Source of the DNA: Akkermansia muciniphila
GTDB lineage: Bacteria > Verrucomicrobiota > Verrucomicrobiia > Verrucomicrobiales > V1-33
Direction of reading: 5' to 3'
DNA length: 64,000 nt
Assembly: GCA_945900785.1 (NCBI GenBank)
Contig: CAMDJM010000018.1
Coordinates: 1-64,000, forward strand
Below are positions 43,485 to 51,494 of the stretch, one piece after another. Positions within the stretch are counted from its first letter, which is position 1. Each line of letters opens with the position of its first letter. The translations under genes were made by a program, and so were the position numbers. Below the pieces are notes generated by a model. It had not been told where the DNA came from. It did no database searches and saw only the letters and a list, made by a program, of their open reading frames with translations.

Positions 43485-43763
43485 ATGAAAAAAATGATTC
43501 GTTTTCTCCTGCTTTTCCTCATTGCCAGTCTCTTCACCAGCTGCGTGGCCCCACATCCCAGTCCTGTCGTCCGTGGCCGCCGACATGGTGGCGTGGCCGG
43601 CGCGGCGATCGGCGGTGCCGTCGGTGGCTGGGAAGGAGCTGCTGCGGGAGCCCTCATCGGCGGTGCTGCCGGTGGCATGACCGGCCGCGCGCGCCGCAGC
43701 TACTATACCGGAACGCCTTATTATGCGCCCGCCCGCGGCTATTACCGCAGAGGGTATTATTGA
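43485..43763 (+). CDS. Glycine-zipper lipoprotein
   Basis: 92 residues. Lipobox LFTSC at about residues 17-21, then a glycine-zipper segment (GGVAGAAIGGAVGGWEGAAA, then GALIGGAAGGM) of the type that inserts in or spans the outer membrane, and a Tyr/Arg-rich tail (RRSYYTGTPYY). Such proteins belong to the glycine zipper 2TM/OmpA-like group. It follows the EF-hand gene by 32 bases and closes the cluster; directly after it the duplicated toxin-antitoxin debris begins. Confidence 0.8.
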   Translation: MKKMIRFLLLFLIASLFTSCVAPHPSPVVRGRRHGGVAGAAIGGAVGGWEGAAAGALIGGAAGGMTGRARRSYYTGTPYYAPARGYYRRGYY

Positions 43764-43771
43764 AGAAATGG

Positions 43772-43957
43772 CGAAGCGCGGCTGCCCATGCGTGCTGATG
43801 AACTGGCTCAGGATTTGGGCTAATGAAGGCGTATCCTGACGCCTCGTTTCTATGCGCATTGGTTCGGCTTCAGGTTAATTCTGCTGAAGCCGCTGCCTAT
43901 TTCGACGGTAATCAAAAGAAACTCGCTGAGGCAGAGGGCTTCGTCGTGCCGGTATGA
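43772..43957 (+). pseudogene. Degenerate antitoxin/toxin copy with internal deletion
   Basis: Begins with the last codons of the antitoxin (ADELAQDLG then stop), followed by ATG at 43823. The toxin frame is open: MKAYPDASFLCALVRLQ, AAYF joined directly to DGNQKKLAEAEGFVVPV, stop at 43957. That is 44 codons: the first 27 and the last 17 of the PIN toxin, with about 106 codons deleted in frame. Only two of the acidic site residues remain. It then runs into copy C of the lysS leader. Confidence 0.75.
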
Positions 43958-44395
43958 TCGGGCGGAGTCACCGCCGCAGCATCAGTCGGGGCATTCATGG
44001 GGCGACAGACCTGCCACAACAGGGACGGATTGCAGGAGGTGGGAAACTTCCGGTGAATCTCCCGGAATCGTGTCGGGCTGGTGCTGCGGCTGGATTATAG
44101 TGCCGGAGCGCCGGGTGAAGGTGCTGGTCCGCTGGGTCGCGCATTTCACGCGGGGGTGATTTTCGGGAGCCGGGCGTTCGTGGAGGATGCTTCGGGGCGA
44201 ACCGGGATAAGAGGCAAAGCCGGAGCAGGACGAAGCGGATACGTGGTTCCAGGAGTCTGGTCCGTGCAGCGCACTTGGGACTCTATTTCCTGCCTGTTCT
44301 GCGGGTCTCAGGGATTGCTTGAGCGGAATCGCGTCATCTGAAACATCGAATGACAAACCAAAATGCAAACAATTAGGCTGATCTGTTGAATTCGA
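43957..44395. repeat. lysS leader, copy C
   Basis: Same sequence as 29146-29592 in nearly full length, from GGGCGGAGTCACCGCCGCAG through GGGATTGCTTGAGCGGAATC and the AT-rich end. It starts exactly at the toxin stop codon, as copy B does. There is no lysS body after it. Confidence 0.8.
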
Positions 44396-44672
44396 GTTCT
44401 TTGCTGGCCGGATTCCAATGCTGCCAGATATTCAGTGTGCCTTCGCTCCACTCATCCTGGTTGTCTCTGCTTAGCGGGCCGAAGTTCTTCTCCGGAATGA
44501 CAGATTGAAGGTTGAAAGGGACGGGCACCCGGTTGGCCTCCCGGGGCGCGATGAATGACTGAGCCATGCCGGTGACGGTGCGCTTACGGAAAGTCAACGA
44601 ACCGCAGCCGTTGCACGTTGCACAGTTGCAAGTCGTTGAAATTGAGGGGATTCGCCGGCGCGGTAGAGCCAT
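44373..44672 (-). pseudogene. Possible gene fragment downstream of SGNH hydrolase 2
   Basis: The minus strand carries a frame with protein-like content in its second half (GMAQSFIAPREANRVPVPFN, then NQDEWSEGTLNIWQHWNPAS). It begins two bases after the stop of the SGNH gene and ends at the edge of the duplicated leader. Without a credible start or full domain it looks like the remains of a larger gene. Not identified. Confidence 0.3.
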
Positions 44673-44674
44673 AG

Positions 44675-45424
44675 CTACTTCGGCGTCAGATGCCCGCCTG
44701 CGGGAGACTCAGACAGCTTCACGAGGATAGCCCGGGCCCATTTTTGATAGCCAAGTTCGGTCAGATGCACCCCATCGGGTGAGACGTCCGGATTCAGGTT
44801 GCCGTCCTTGTCGAGGAACCCGCCACCGATATCGAGAAAGCGGATCCACTGGCCATCGTTAAGTTGGGCAATGATGGAATTCAGCTCCCGAATCTTGAGG
44901 CGGTCCGGCATGTTGGGTGCCGGGTCCTTGGGAAATGTGCCGAGCAGCAGGATTTGTGTGTTCGGGAGTTTCCCGCGCAGCTTGGTCACGATGACGGAGA
45001 TGCCACGCGCGATGTCTGCGGCGGACTGCGACGGCGAGGCTACGATGTTGTTCACTCCAATCATCAGGACGGCTACGCGCGGATGGATCCCGTCGATGGC
45101 ACCATTCTCAAATTGCCAGAGAAGGTGCGAGGTCTGACTGCCGGCAATGCCGATGTTGACCGCGCGCAGGGGAACAAACTCCTTCTCCCAAACCGCCTTG
45201 CCGATGTCAAGCCAGCCGCTGGTGATGGAATCGCCAATGAACAGCACATCCAACTTGTCAGCGTGACTTCTCACGTCAGCCACCCGCTCGGCGTGCCGCA
45301 GGCGCCATTCGTCATTGCCGCGGTCCGGTTTTGCGGGGTCAGGAACCTCCGCAGCAGAAACATGCAGAGCAAGGATCAGAACACCGGCGAGAGACGCAGG
45401 AAAGGGGGATGGATTTGTTATCAT
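44675..45424 (-). CDS. SGNH/GDSL-type hydrolase, copy 2
   Basis: 249 residues. Nearly identical to the gene at 31286: signal peptide ending HVSAAE, block I FIGDSITSGW, IGVNNIVASPS and DGVHLTELGY. The sequence differs at scattered positions and has a shorter C-terminus (ends SPAGGHLTPK, without the Pro/Ala tail of copy 1). A good ribosome binding site (GGAG) is 7 bases before the ATG. Upstream, on the same strand, is the C-terminal piece of another secreted protein (45445-45792), so the duplication took this gene out of a carbohydrate-active operon. Probably a sugar esterase. Confidence 0.85.
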   Translation of the reverse strand: MITNPSPFPASLAGVLILALHVSAAEVPDPAKPDRGNDEWRLRHAERVADVRSHADKLDVLFIGDSITSGWLDIGKAVWEKEFVPLRAVNIGIAGSQTSHLLWQFENGAIDGIHPRVAVLMIGVNNIVASPSQSAADIARGISVIVTKLRGKLPNTQILLLGTFPKDPAPNMPDRLKIRELNSIIAQLNDGQWIRFLDIGGGFLDKDGNLNPDVSPDGVHLTELGYQKWARAILVKLSESPAGGHLTPK

Positions 45425-45444
45425 ATTGATTCTCCGGAAGGTTT

Positions 45445-45792
45445 TTACCCAGCCGGCACAATGGAAATTGCCTCGTTATTCCCAAGCGACAAGGTTAACT
45501 TTCCATCGGTGATCGGAGCGCTCTGCTTCAGCGGAACGCAGCCCTCCAGAGTGATCCGGAAGATATCAACACTCTGGACGTTGCTCCAGTCATCCGGCAA
45601 CTGCCACGAATTGCCAGCATAGCCCGCTTTGCTGAAGGCGGTGATTTCCCTCTTCCCGCTCCACAGGGCGGGAACGAAGAGACTGGGGACGTGCAACCAG
45701 GATTCCCAGCAGGCGTGGGAAGAGGAAGCTTGTTCACTACTAACGCAGTTGATATTGACAGAAAGGCTGGAAGCAGGCGATAAGGAGATAGT
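45445..45792 (-). pseudogene. C-terminal fragment of a probable glycoside hydrolase
   Basis: The minus-strand frame is open with good coding character: SSEQASSSHACWESWLHVPS, LFVPALWSGKREITAFS, WQLPDDWSNVQSVDIFRITL and ending LTLSLGNNEAISIVPAG. That ending ('lsl..neaisivPaG') is seen at the end of large secreted glycoside hydrolases of this phylum. The upstream part of the gene is missing; the frame runs into the divergent gene at 45793 and meets a stop near 45836. It is therefore a truncated gene, 20 bases before the SGNH hydrolase. Confidence 0.55.
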
Positions 45793-47820
45793 TTGACATT
45801 GGCTCCCGGAGTGATAATGATGAGTGCCCCAGCGGGGCTACTCAATTCGCACTTGGAAAAAGAACTTGCGGGCGGCAGCGCGTTTGGGAGAATGAACAGA
45901 AACCACAGGCCAGCGGGCAGCACCGCGCCTGGGCCGCTCGATCCCGTGGCAGGTGACCATGTGCGCTGGAGCCGGCTCGCGACGTGGGATAACTGGGGCC
46001 CATCCAACGCGAAGACCGCCAGGGTCACAGGCACAGCGGAGGATGTGTTTGTCATCTTTCCCTCACTCGTCACCCACCAGCCTATCATGCGTGTGGGTGC
46101 CAAAGGGGATGTGGTGTGGACAAAAGCCGGAGCTGGCCTTTCGCCAGAGCAGATCGCTTCCACACCGGACGGTGGTTTTGTCATGGTGAGCAACTTCATC
46201 GACCGCTTTCTCTCCCGTCATGATGGGCAGGGAAACGTGCTCTGGTCACGCGCCTTCAATGTCATCGAAGAGGACAACTCTTCGAAGACCTTTGATATCA
46301 GCTCACTGATCACCACCGGGGCCACACCTGGCCAACTTCTGGTGCATGTCATCGGTTACGCGAACAACAACGAGCAAACCCTGGACGCCGATCCGGTGAT
46401 GCTTACCTTCAACGCTGCGGACGGCACGTTCATCCGCGCCAAGCGCTATGCTTCCTTCAACATGGCTGAGACCACACGCCAAGCCATTGTTTCCCATGAT
46501 GGAAACATCCTCCTCTGCGGCACGGCCAAAGGACCACGCGAACAAGACCCGATACAGCCAATCGGCGCGGGTTCTGAGTATGGTGCCCTGCTCATGAAAG
46601 TGCAGCCTGACAGCACACTGATCAGCAACAGTCGCGTGCGCGGCAGTCTCGAATACTACTGCATGGCTGAATCCCCCGATGGCACACTTTTCACCGGCGG
46701 TAGTTTCGCCCGCAGCGTGATCCTTGATGACATTCCAGCCTTCCTGATCGGGCGTCACCCAGTTGGTGGCCCTTCACTCTTTTTCGGAGTGGGGGAGGAC
46801 ATCGCTAATGACAAGTATGATGTGATCACCCGCAGCACGGGTGGCGACATTCTGCCCAACGCCGGCAACACCCCGTGGGACTACTGCGCCAAGCTGGTGT
46901 GGACCCCTGTCGGACTCGTGGCCATGGAAAACACTGGCCTCGGCCCTGACCGCGCAGTCACCGTCATGTGCTTCACGGAAAAAATGAGCCTGCGCTGGTG
47001 GAACACCATCGAGAACACAACACAGGAAGACACCTTCTTCGACGCCACGCTAACCAATGATGGCATCTTCACCGTCGGTCAGACAAAGTCATTCGGCACC
47101 ACTCCCAGCGGCTTCTACGCCGCCATGATCAACAAGCTGCCATTCGAAGGCAAGGTGGACCTGCATCCTGGAGTCGCCGGCTTCAGTGGCTATATGGCGC
47201 CGGGAGTCCAAGCCATCCCCACCGTTGGTGGCCTTGATCCTGGCATCGCGCATCCTGAGACCGGCATTGGTGGCAGCGACACCATTCCATTCACCGTCGT
47301 CGATCAGCCCGTGGCCTTTCCGTCATCCGTGACCATGCCCGCGCTCGGCCTCATCGCGCTGACCTCATGGCAGACCATGGAAGCTGGCGACAGCTCCGCG
47401 CCGATGACCTTTGCCCAATGGGCCACCTACCATCGACTCCCCGCAGGCATGAACGGTCCCAACGATAACCCCGATGGTGACCAGCGCACCAACCTCGAAG
47501 AATACTACTTCGGTGGTGATCCCTGGACGCTGCAAAGACTGAAACCCAGCCTCGAAATCTTCCAGCGCCCCGACACAGGCATGAGCCTGCGGGTCCAGCG
47601 TTCACTCACCTCACATGAACTCCCTTTTGGACTTCAATTCACCAACACTCCCGGCACCGAAGCCTGGCTGCCCGTCGGCGAAACCCCGCCCGATTGGCAT
47701 ACCGAGCCTTCAAATGCCGGCGACCCCGGCGGCACCCAGCGCTACCGCCTTGATCTCCTGCCCGATGCAGCTCCGCGCCGGTTCTTCCAGCTGGACTATC
47801 CAAATGTCGGCGGCCCATAG
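45793..47820 (+). CDS. Large secreted-type beta-propeller protein, possibly 5'-truncated
   Basis: 675 residues. The body has repeated propeller-like strands (DVFVIFPSLVTHQPIMRVGA, GGFVMVSNFIDRFLSRHDGQ, GNILLCGTAKGPREQ, FTGGSFARSVILDDIPAFL), so an extracellular binding or structural role is likely. The C-terminal part, WATYHRLPAGMNGPNDNPDG then QRTNLEEYYFGGDP, is a module found at the end of many secreted verrucomicrobial proteins. No signal peptide is seen at the N-terminus (MTLAPGVIMMSAPAGLLNSH), and a truncated gene lies directly upstream on the other strand, so the true 5' end may be lost at a rearrangement junction. The start is uncertain. Confidence 0.6.
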   Translation: MTLAPGVIMMSAPAGLLNSHLEKELAGGSAFGRMNRNHRPAGSTAPGPLDPVAGDHVRWSRLATWDNWGPSNAKTARVTGTAEDVFVIFPSLVTHQPIMRVGAKGDVVWTKAGAGLSPEQIASTPDGGFVMVSNFIDRFLSRHDGQGNVLWSRAFNVIEEDNSSKTFDISSLITTGATPGQLLVHVIGYANNNEQTLDADPVMLTFNAADGTFIRAKRYASFNMAETTRQAIVSHDGNILLCGTAKGPREQDPIQPIGAGSEYGALLMKVQPDSTLISNSRVRGSLEYYCMAESPDGTLFTGGSFARSVILDDIPAFLIGRHPVGGPSLFFGVGEDIANDKYDVITRSTGGDILPNAGNTPWDYCAKLVWTPVGLVAMENTGLGPDRAVTVMCFTEKMSLRWWNTIENTTQEDTFFDATLTNDGIFTVGQTKSFGTTPSGFYAAMINKLPFEGKVDLHPGVAGFSGYMAPGVQAIPTVGGLDPGIAHPETGIGGSDTIPFTVVDQPVAFPSSVTMPALGLIALTSWQTMEAGDSSAPMTFAQWATYHRLPAGMNGPNDNPDGDQRTNLEEYYFGGDPWTLQRLKPSLEIFQRPDTGMSLRVQRSLTSHELPFGLQFTNTPGTEAWLPVGETPPDWHTEPSNAGDPGGTQRYRLDLLPDAAPRRFFQLDYPNVGGP

Positions 47821-48035
47821 AGCCGCTTATCCTGGCAGTCTCCTGTAATAGGCAATACCAGCACATGTATGGAACTCACGGATGCCGCGCGGATCATGAT
47901 CGAAGCCCCGCCGCCGCCGGGCTGATCCTTCTCATTTGGCAGGAAAGCAGGAGGCTCCATCCCGGGCCTTTGGGTAGGCATGGCTTGAATGGAAATGGAA
48001 AGAAGGGGGAAGGTGAATCTGCGGACGGGATCCGG

Positions 48036-48072
48036 GCATAAAAAACGCCTGCCCCTGGGAGGCAGGCGTTTT
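48036..48072 (-). terminator. Intrinsic terminator of ilvC
   Basis: AAAACGCCTGCC (48042-48053), loop of 7, and its exact complement (48061-48072) form a 12-bp stem. On the minus strand it is followed by a run of T (48036-48045 are mostly A on the plus strand). It lies 45 bases after the ilvC stop. On the plus strand it is also flanked by TTTT, so it could work in both directions. Confidence 0.85.
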
Positions 48073-48116
48073 GGAATGGGGACTTACGGGCCGGAGCCCC
48101 GTGCTCCCTTTGGGGG

Positions 48117-49145
48117 TTACTTGTAGCTGGCCTGGCTGCCTTTAATGTCACGCTTTTTGACCCAGGGCATGAGGGCGCGGAGCTTGGCTCCGGTTTTCTC
48201 GATGGGATGGTTTTCGCCATCCTTGAGGAGCTTGTTGTAAACGGGGTAGCCGTTTTCGTATTCCTTGATCCATTCCTTGGCGAACTTGCCGGATTGGATG
48301 TCCTTGAGGGCGGCCTTCATGCGCTTTTTCACGCCAGCGTCGATGATCTTGGGTCCGACGTGCACATCGCCCCATTTGGCGGTTTCGGAGATGGAGAAAC
48401 GCATCCCGGCGATGCCGGATTCGTTCATGAGGTCGACGATGAGCTTCAGTTCATGAAGGCACTCGAAGTAGGCCATCTCGGGGGAGTAGCCGGCTTCGAC
48501 GAGCACTTCAAATCCGGCTTGGACGAGGGCGCTGGCACCGCCGCAGAGCACGGTCTGCTCGCCGAAGAGGTCGGTTTCGGTTTCTTCCTTGAAGTCGGTT
48601 TCGATAACCCCGGCCCGGGTGCCACCCACGCCCTTGGCCCAGGCGAGGGCGATCTTCTTGGCCTTTTTGCTGGGGTTTTGATAGACGGCGATGAGAGCAG
48701 GGACGCCTTTGCCTTCGGTGAACTGGCGGCGGACGATGTGGCCCGGGCCTTTGGGGGCGACGAGGATGACATCGACATCAGCCGGGGGCACGATGGTTTT
48801 GTAGTGAATGGCGAAGCCGTGGCTGAAGAGGAGGGTCTTGCCCTTCACGAGGTGGGGGGCGATGTCCTTGTTATAAACGGCGGGAATCTTGGTGTCGGGG
48901 ACGGCGACGAAGATGACGTCGGCTTTTTGCACGGCGGCGGCGGTGTCCATGACTTCGAAGCCGAGTTCCTTGGCGACGGGGATGGATTTACTGCCTTCGT
49001 AGAGGCCGATGATGACGTGGGCACCGCTTTCCTTGAGGTTGAGGGCGTGGGCGTGGCCCTGGGAGCCGAAGCCAATCACGGCGAGGGTTTTTCCTTTGAA
49101 GAGGGCGAGGTCGGCGTCTTTGTCCGTATAAACTTTAGCGGCCAT
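48117..49145 (-). CDS. ilvC: Ketol-acid reductoisomerase
   Basis: Second common step of valine, leucine and isoleucine synthesis: isomerises and reduces acetolactate or acetohydroxybutyrate using NADPH and magnesium. 342 residues, class I length. The dinucleotide-binding motif [18 protein letters not shown] is near residue 24. Catalytic region: [20 protein letters not shown] and the metal-binding acids in [20 protein letters not shown] and [17 protein letters not shown]. Nothing is missing. It follows ilvN with 110 bases between. Confidence 0.97.
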   Translation of the reverse strand: MAAKVYTDKDADLALFKGKTLAVIGFGSQGHAHALNLKESGAHVIIGLYEGSKSIPVAKELGFEVMDTAAAVQKADVIFVAVPDTKIPAVYNKDIAPHLVKGKTLLFSHGFAIHYKTIVPPADVDVILVAPKGPGHIVRRQFTEGKGVPALIAVYQNPSKKAKKIALAWAKGVGGTRAGVIETDFKEETETDLFGEQTVLCGGASALVQAGFEVLVEAGYSPEMAYFECLHELKLIVDLMNESGIAGMRFSISETAKWGDVHVGPKIIDAGVKKRMKAALKDIQSGKFAKEWIKEYENGYPVYNKLLKDGENHPIEKTGAKLRALMPWVKKRDIKGSQASYK

Positions 49146-49255
49146 GTAGGGTGATGTTAGTTAGGTTGGTGAGGGGGTGAATCGGTGGGAGCCCTGGATG
49201 GTGCGCCGGAGCCCGGCGGGTGGCAGTCTGCCAGGGAAAGGCGTGCCGGGAAGCT

Positions 49256-49768
49256 TCAGTCCAGGACTTCCGAGGAATCTTCGGGGACTTCGTTGAGACG
49301 GGGCAGGGCGATGCGGCCGGTGCGGGTGAGGTCGATGATGCCAAAGGCTTCCATCAGGGAGGTGAATTTCTCGATCTTGCTGGTGTTGCCGGTGATCTCG
49401 ATGGTGAGGACACTGCGGCCCACGTCGATGATTTTGGCACGGAAGAGCTGGCAGATTTCGATGGCTTCCGGGCGGGTCTGGCGGTCGACCTGGATTTGGA
49501 GGAGGACGAGTTCGCGGTCCACGTAGTCGCCTTCGCGGAAGTCGATCACCTGGATGACGTCGATAAGTTTATCGAGCTGTTTGATGATCTGGTTGAGGAC
49601 GTTTTCCTTTTCCTTGACCACGATGGTCATGCGGGAAATTTTCGGGTCGTGGCTGGGGCCGACGTTGAGGCTGCGGATGTTATAGCCGCGGCCACTGAAC
49701 ATGCCGGCGACGCGGGCGAGCACGCCGAATTTGTTTTCAACGAGGACGGAAATGGTGTGGAAAGTCAT
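49256..49768 (-). CDS. ilvN: Acetolactate synthase small (regulatory) subunit
   Basis: 170 residues from the ATG at 49768 (MTFHTISVLVENKFGVLARV). The N-terminal ACT domain, which binds the feedback inhibitor valine, is clear: VLVENKFGVLARVAGMFSGR, GYNIRSLNVGPSHDP and SRMTIVVKEKENVLNQIIKQ. The C-terminal half (ELVLLQIQVDRQTRPEAIEI, VLTIEITGNTSKIEKFTSLM, IDLTRTGRIALPR) is also typical. The frame is open 47 codons upstream without protein character. The catalytic subunit gene (ilvB/ilvG), usually just upstream, is not here; the adjacent minus-strand gene is a TIM-barrel protein instead. Confidence 0.95.
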   Translation of the reverse strand: MTFHTISVLVENKFGVLARVAGMFSGRGYNIRSLNVGPSHDPKISRMTIVVKEKENVLNQIIKQLDKLIDVIQVIDFREGDYVDRELVLLQIQVDRQTRPEAIEICQLFRAKIIDVGRSVLTIEITGNTSKIEKFTSLMEAFGIIDLTRTGRIALPRLNEVPEDSSEVLD

Positions 49769-49973
49769 GGGAATCAGGAACCGGATAGACCGGGAAAAAG
49801 AGCGTAGAGACTCAGCCGCGCTTTCCCAGTGGTCAATGCGGATTTTAGCGGAGTTGCCGGGGGATTTGGAACCTCCAACAGGGCAGGGGATGATCCGGGA
49901 AACTTCCATGGGAGGATGGAAGCGCTGCCGGGATTTCCCCTGCCCTGGGCTGGTTGGAGCTGTGAGGGCTGGC

Positions 49974-50858
49974 CTAGCCTTCCATGAAGGCTTGGGCGGC
50001 GGGGGCTTTGAGGGCTTTGAATTCGCGGGTCAGATTCGTCAGGGAAGCCTCCACGCCCATGCGCTCGAGGCTGCTGGCTCCGACGAAGCCGACGGCATCG
50101 GTGGAGGACATCACGCGCCTGGCGTCCTCCGGGGTGTTGATCGGGCCGCCGTGGCAAAGGAAGAAGATGTCTTTGCGCACGGTGCGCGCGGCATCAATGA
50201 TGTCCTGGGTGCGTTTGATGGTTTCATCCCAGGGGACGAGGGCGTTGGTGACCCCGATGCTGCCGCCGATGGTGGTGCCGACGTGAGCGATGATGGCGTC
50301 CGCGCCGGCTTTGGCCATCTCAATGGCTTCCTGCGGGCTGCCGACGTAGACGACGCTGAAAAGGTCCATGCGCCGGGCGAGGGCGACCATTTCATATTCC
50401 TTGACCACGCTCATGCCGGTCTCCTCCAGGACGCCCCGGAAGTGGCCGTCAATGATAGTGTGGGTGGGAAAATTGTTGACGCCGGAGAAGCCCATTTCCT
50501 TGATCCTGCCCAGCCAATGCCACATGCGGCGGCGGGGGTCGGTGGCGTGGACGCCACAGATGACAGGACATTCCTCGACCACGGGGAGGACTTCGTATTC
50601 ACCGATTTCCATGGCGATGGCGTTGGCGTCGCCATAGGCCATCATGCCGGCGGTGGAACCGTGGCCCATCATGCGGAAGCGCCCGGAGTTATAGATGATG
50701 ATCAGGTCTGCACCGCCTTTTTCGATGAATTTGGCGCTGATGCCGGTGCCCGCTCCGGCGGCGATGATGGCGTCGCCCTTGGCGGTGACGGCGCGCAGGC
50801 GTGCGATGACTTCTTCTCGGGTGTAGGGGTTTCCTTTTCCGGTCCAGGGATTGGGCAT
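49974..50858 (-). CDS. Phosphoenolpyruvate hydrolase family TIM-barrel protein
   Basis: 294 residues. Family PF09370: IAAGAGTGISAKFIEKGGAD, LIIIYNSGRFRMMGHGSTAG, PVICGVHATDP, GVNNFPTHTIIDG, FFLCHGGPINTPEDARRVMS and VGFVGASSLERMGVE. The order of strands matches a TIM barrel. Members are commonly found fused or next to a Tm-1-like ATP-binding protein; no such neighbour is visible here, so the partner must be elsewhere. The exact reaction in bacteria is not settled. It reads in the same direction as ilvN and ilvC but is separated by 205 bases. Confidence 0.88.
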   Translation of the reverse strand: MPNPWTGKGNPYTREEVIARLRAVTAKGDAIIAAGAGTGISAKFIEKGGADLIIIYNSGRFRMMGHGSTAGMMAYGDANAIAMEIGEYEVLPVVEECPVICGVHATDPRRRMWHWLGRIKEMGFSGVNNFPTHTIIDGHFRGVLEETGMSVVKEYEMVALARRMDLFSVVYVGSPQEAIEMAKAGADAIIAHVGTTIGGSIGVTNALVPWDETIKRTQDIIDAARTVRKDIFFLCHGGPINTPEDARRVMSSTDAVGFVGASSLERMGVEASLTNLTREFKALKAPAAQAFMEG

Positions 50859-50961
50859 GGGGGTGGTTTTTAGTTATTAGTTGGCAGTAAACGGTATTCC
50901 AGTCTGGCCGGGGACGCTGTTGGCATTTTTGTGCGTTCAGGTCCTTTCGGCACCCGCCTGG

Positions 50962-51396
50962 TCAAACCGGTGGGTATTCGATGGGAGTAAAATGGCTGAC
51001 CCAAGGCTCCTCGCGGAAGCAATCCACTACCATGGCCTCGGGACCCCGGATGTTATTCAGAATGGCGAGAAACTTCAGCGTGGCAGGACCTGGATTCAGC
51101 GTCATATGGGGCACGCCGGCGGGGATGAGCGCCATCTCACCGGGATTGAGGAGGCGTTTTTCCCCGCCCACCCACTGCTCGGCCTGGCCTTCCAGGACGT
51201 AAATAATTTCCTCGCGGCCAGGGTGGTAGTGAAAGAGGTGGGCTTCCCCAGGAGGGAAGCTGGCGCGGCAGAGGTAGAGATCGTCACTTCCGGCGTTTTC
51301 CACGGAGACGAATTCCGCCACCTGACACCACGGCAGGGCGATGTGTTTCGCGTCGTCTGCAGTCAGGAAGTTTTTGGGCTGGGCTGGTGGGTTCAT
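50962..51396 (-). CDS. Cupin-domain protein
   Basis: 144 residues from the ATG at 51396 (MNPPAQPKNFLTADDAKHIA). A single small barrel with the two cupin motifs: motif 1 HLFHYHPGREEIIYVLEGQ (His, His, Glu as metal ligands) and motif 2 NPGEMALIPAGVPHMTLNPG (His). It is likely a metal-binding enzyme or sugar-binding regulator of the small cupin group. The reading frame is open further upstream antisense to the next gene, but that part is not credible. It starts 98 bases after the beta-helix protein gene on the same strand. Confidence 0.85.
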   Translation of the reverse strand: MNPPAQPKNFLTADDAKHIALPWCQVAEFVSVENAGSDDLYLCRASFPPGEAHLFHYHPGREEIIYVLEGQAEQWVGGEKRLLNPGEMALIPAGVPHMTLNPGPATLKFLAILNNIRGPEAMVVDCFREEPWVSHFTPIEYPPV

Positions 51397-51494
51397 ATTG
51401 AAGCTGTGGGAGAGAGGAGAACATGCCAGTTTCCTTTTGTCCAGAAGACAAGTCCGACGTCTGACATATGAATTTGCGCAGTCTCCCCGCAAGG

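Noticed and set aside
48207-49154. Plus-strand frame antisense to ilvC
   Set aside because: Gly/Asp/Phe-rich shadow of a certain gene.
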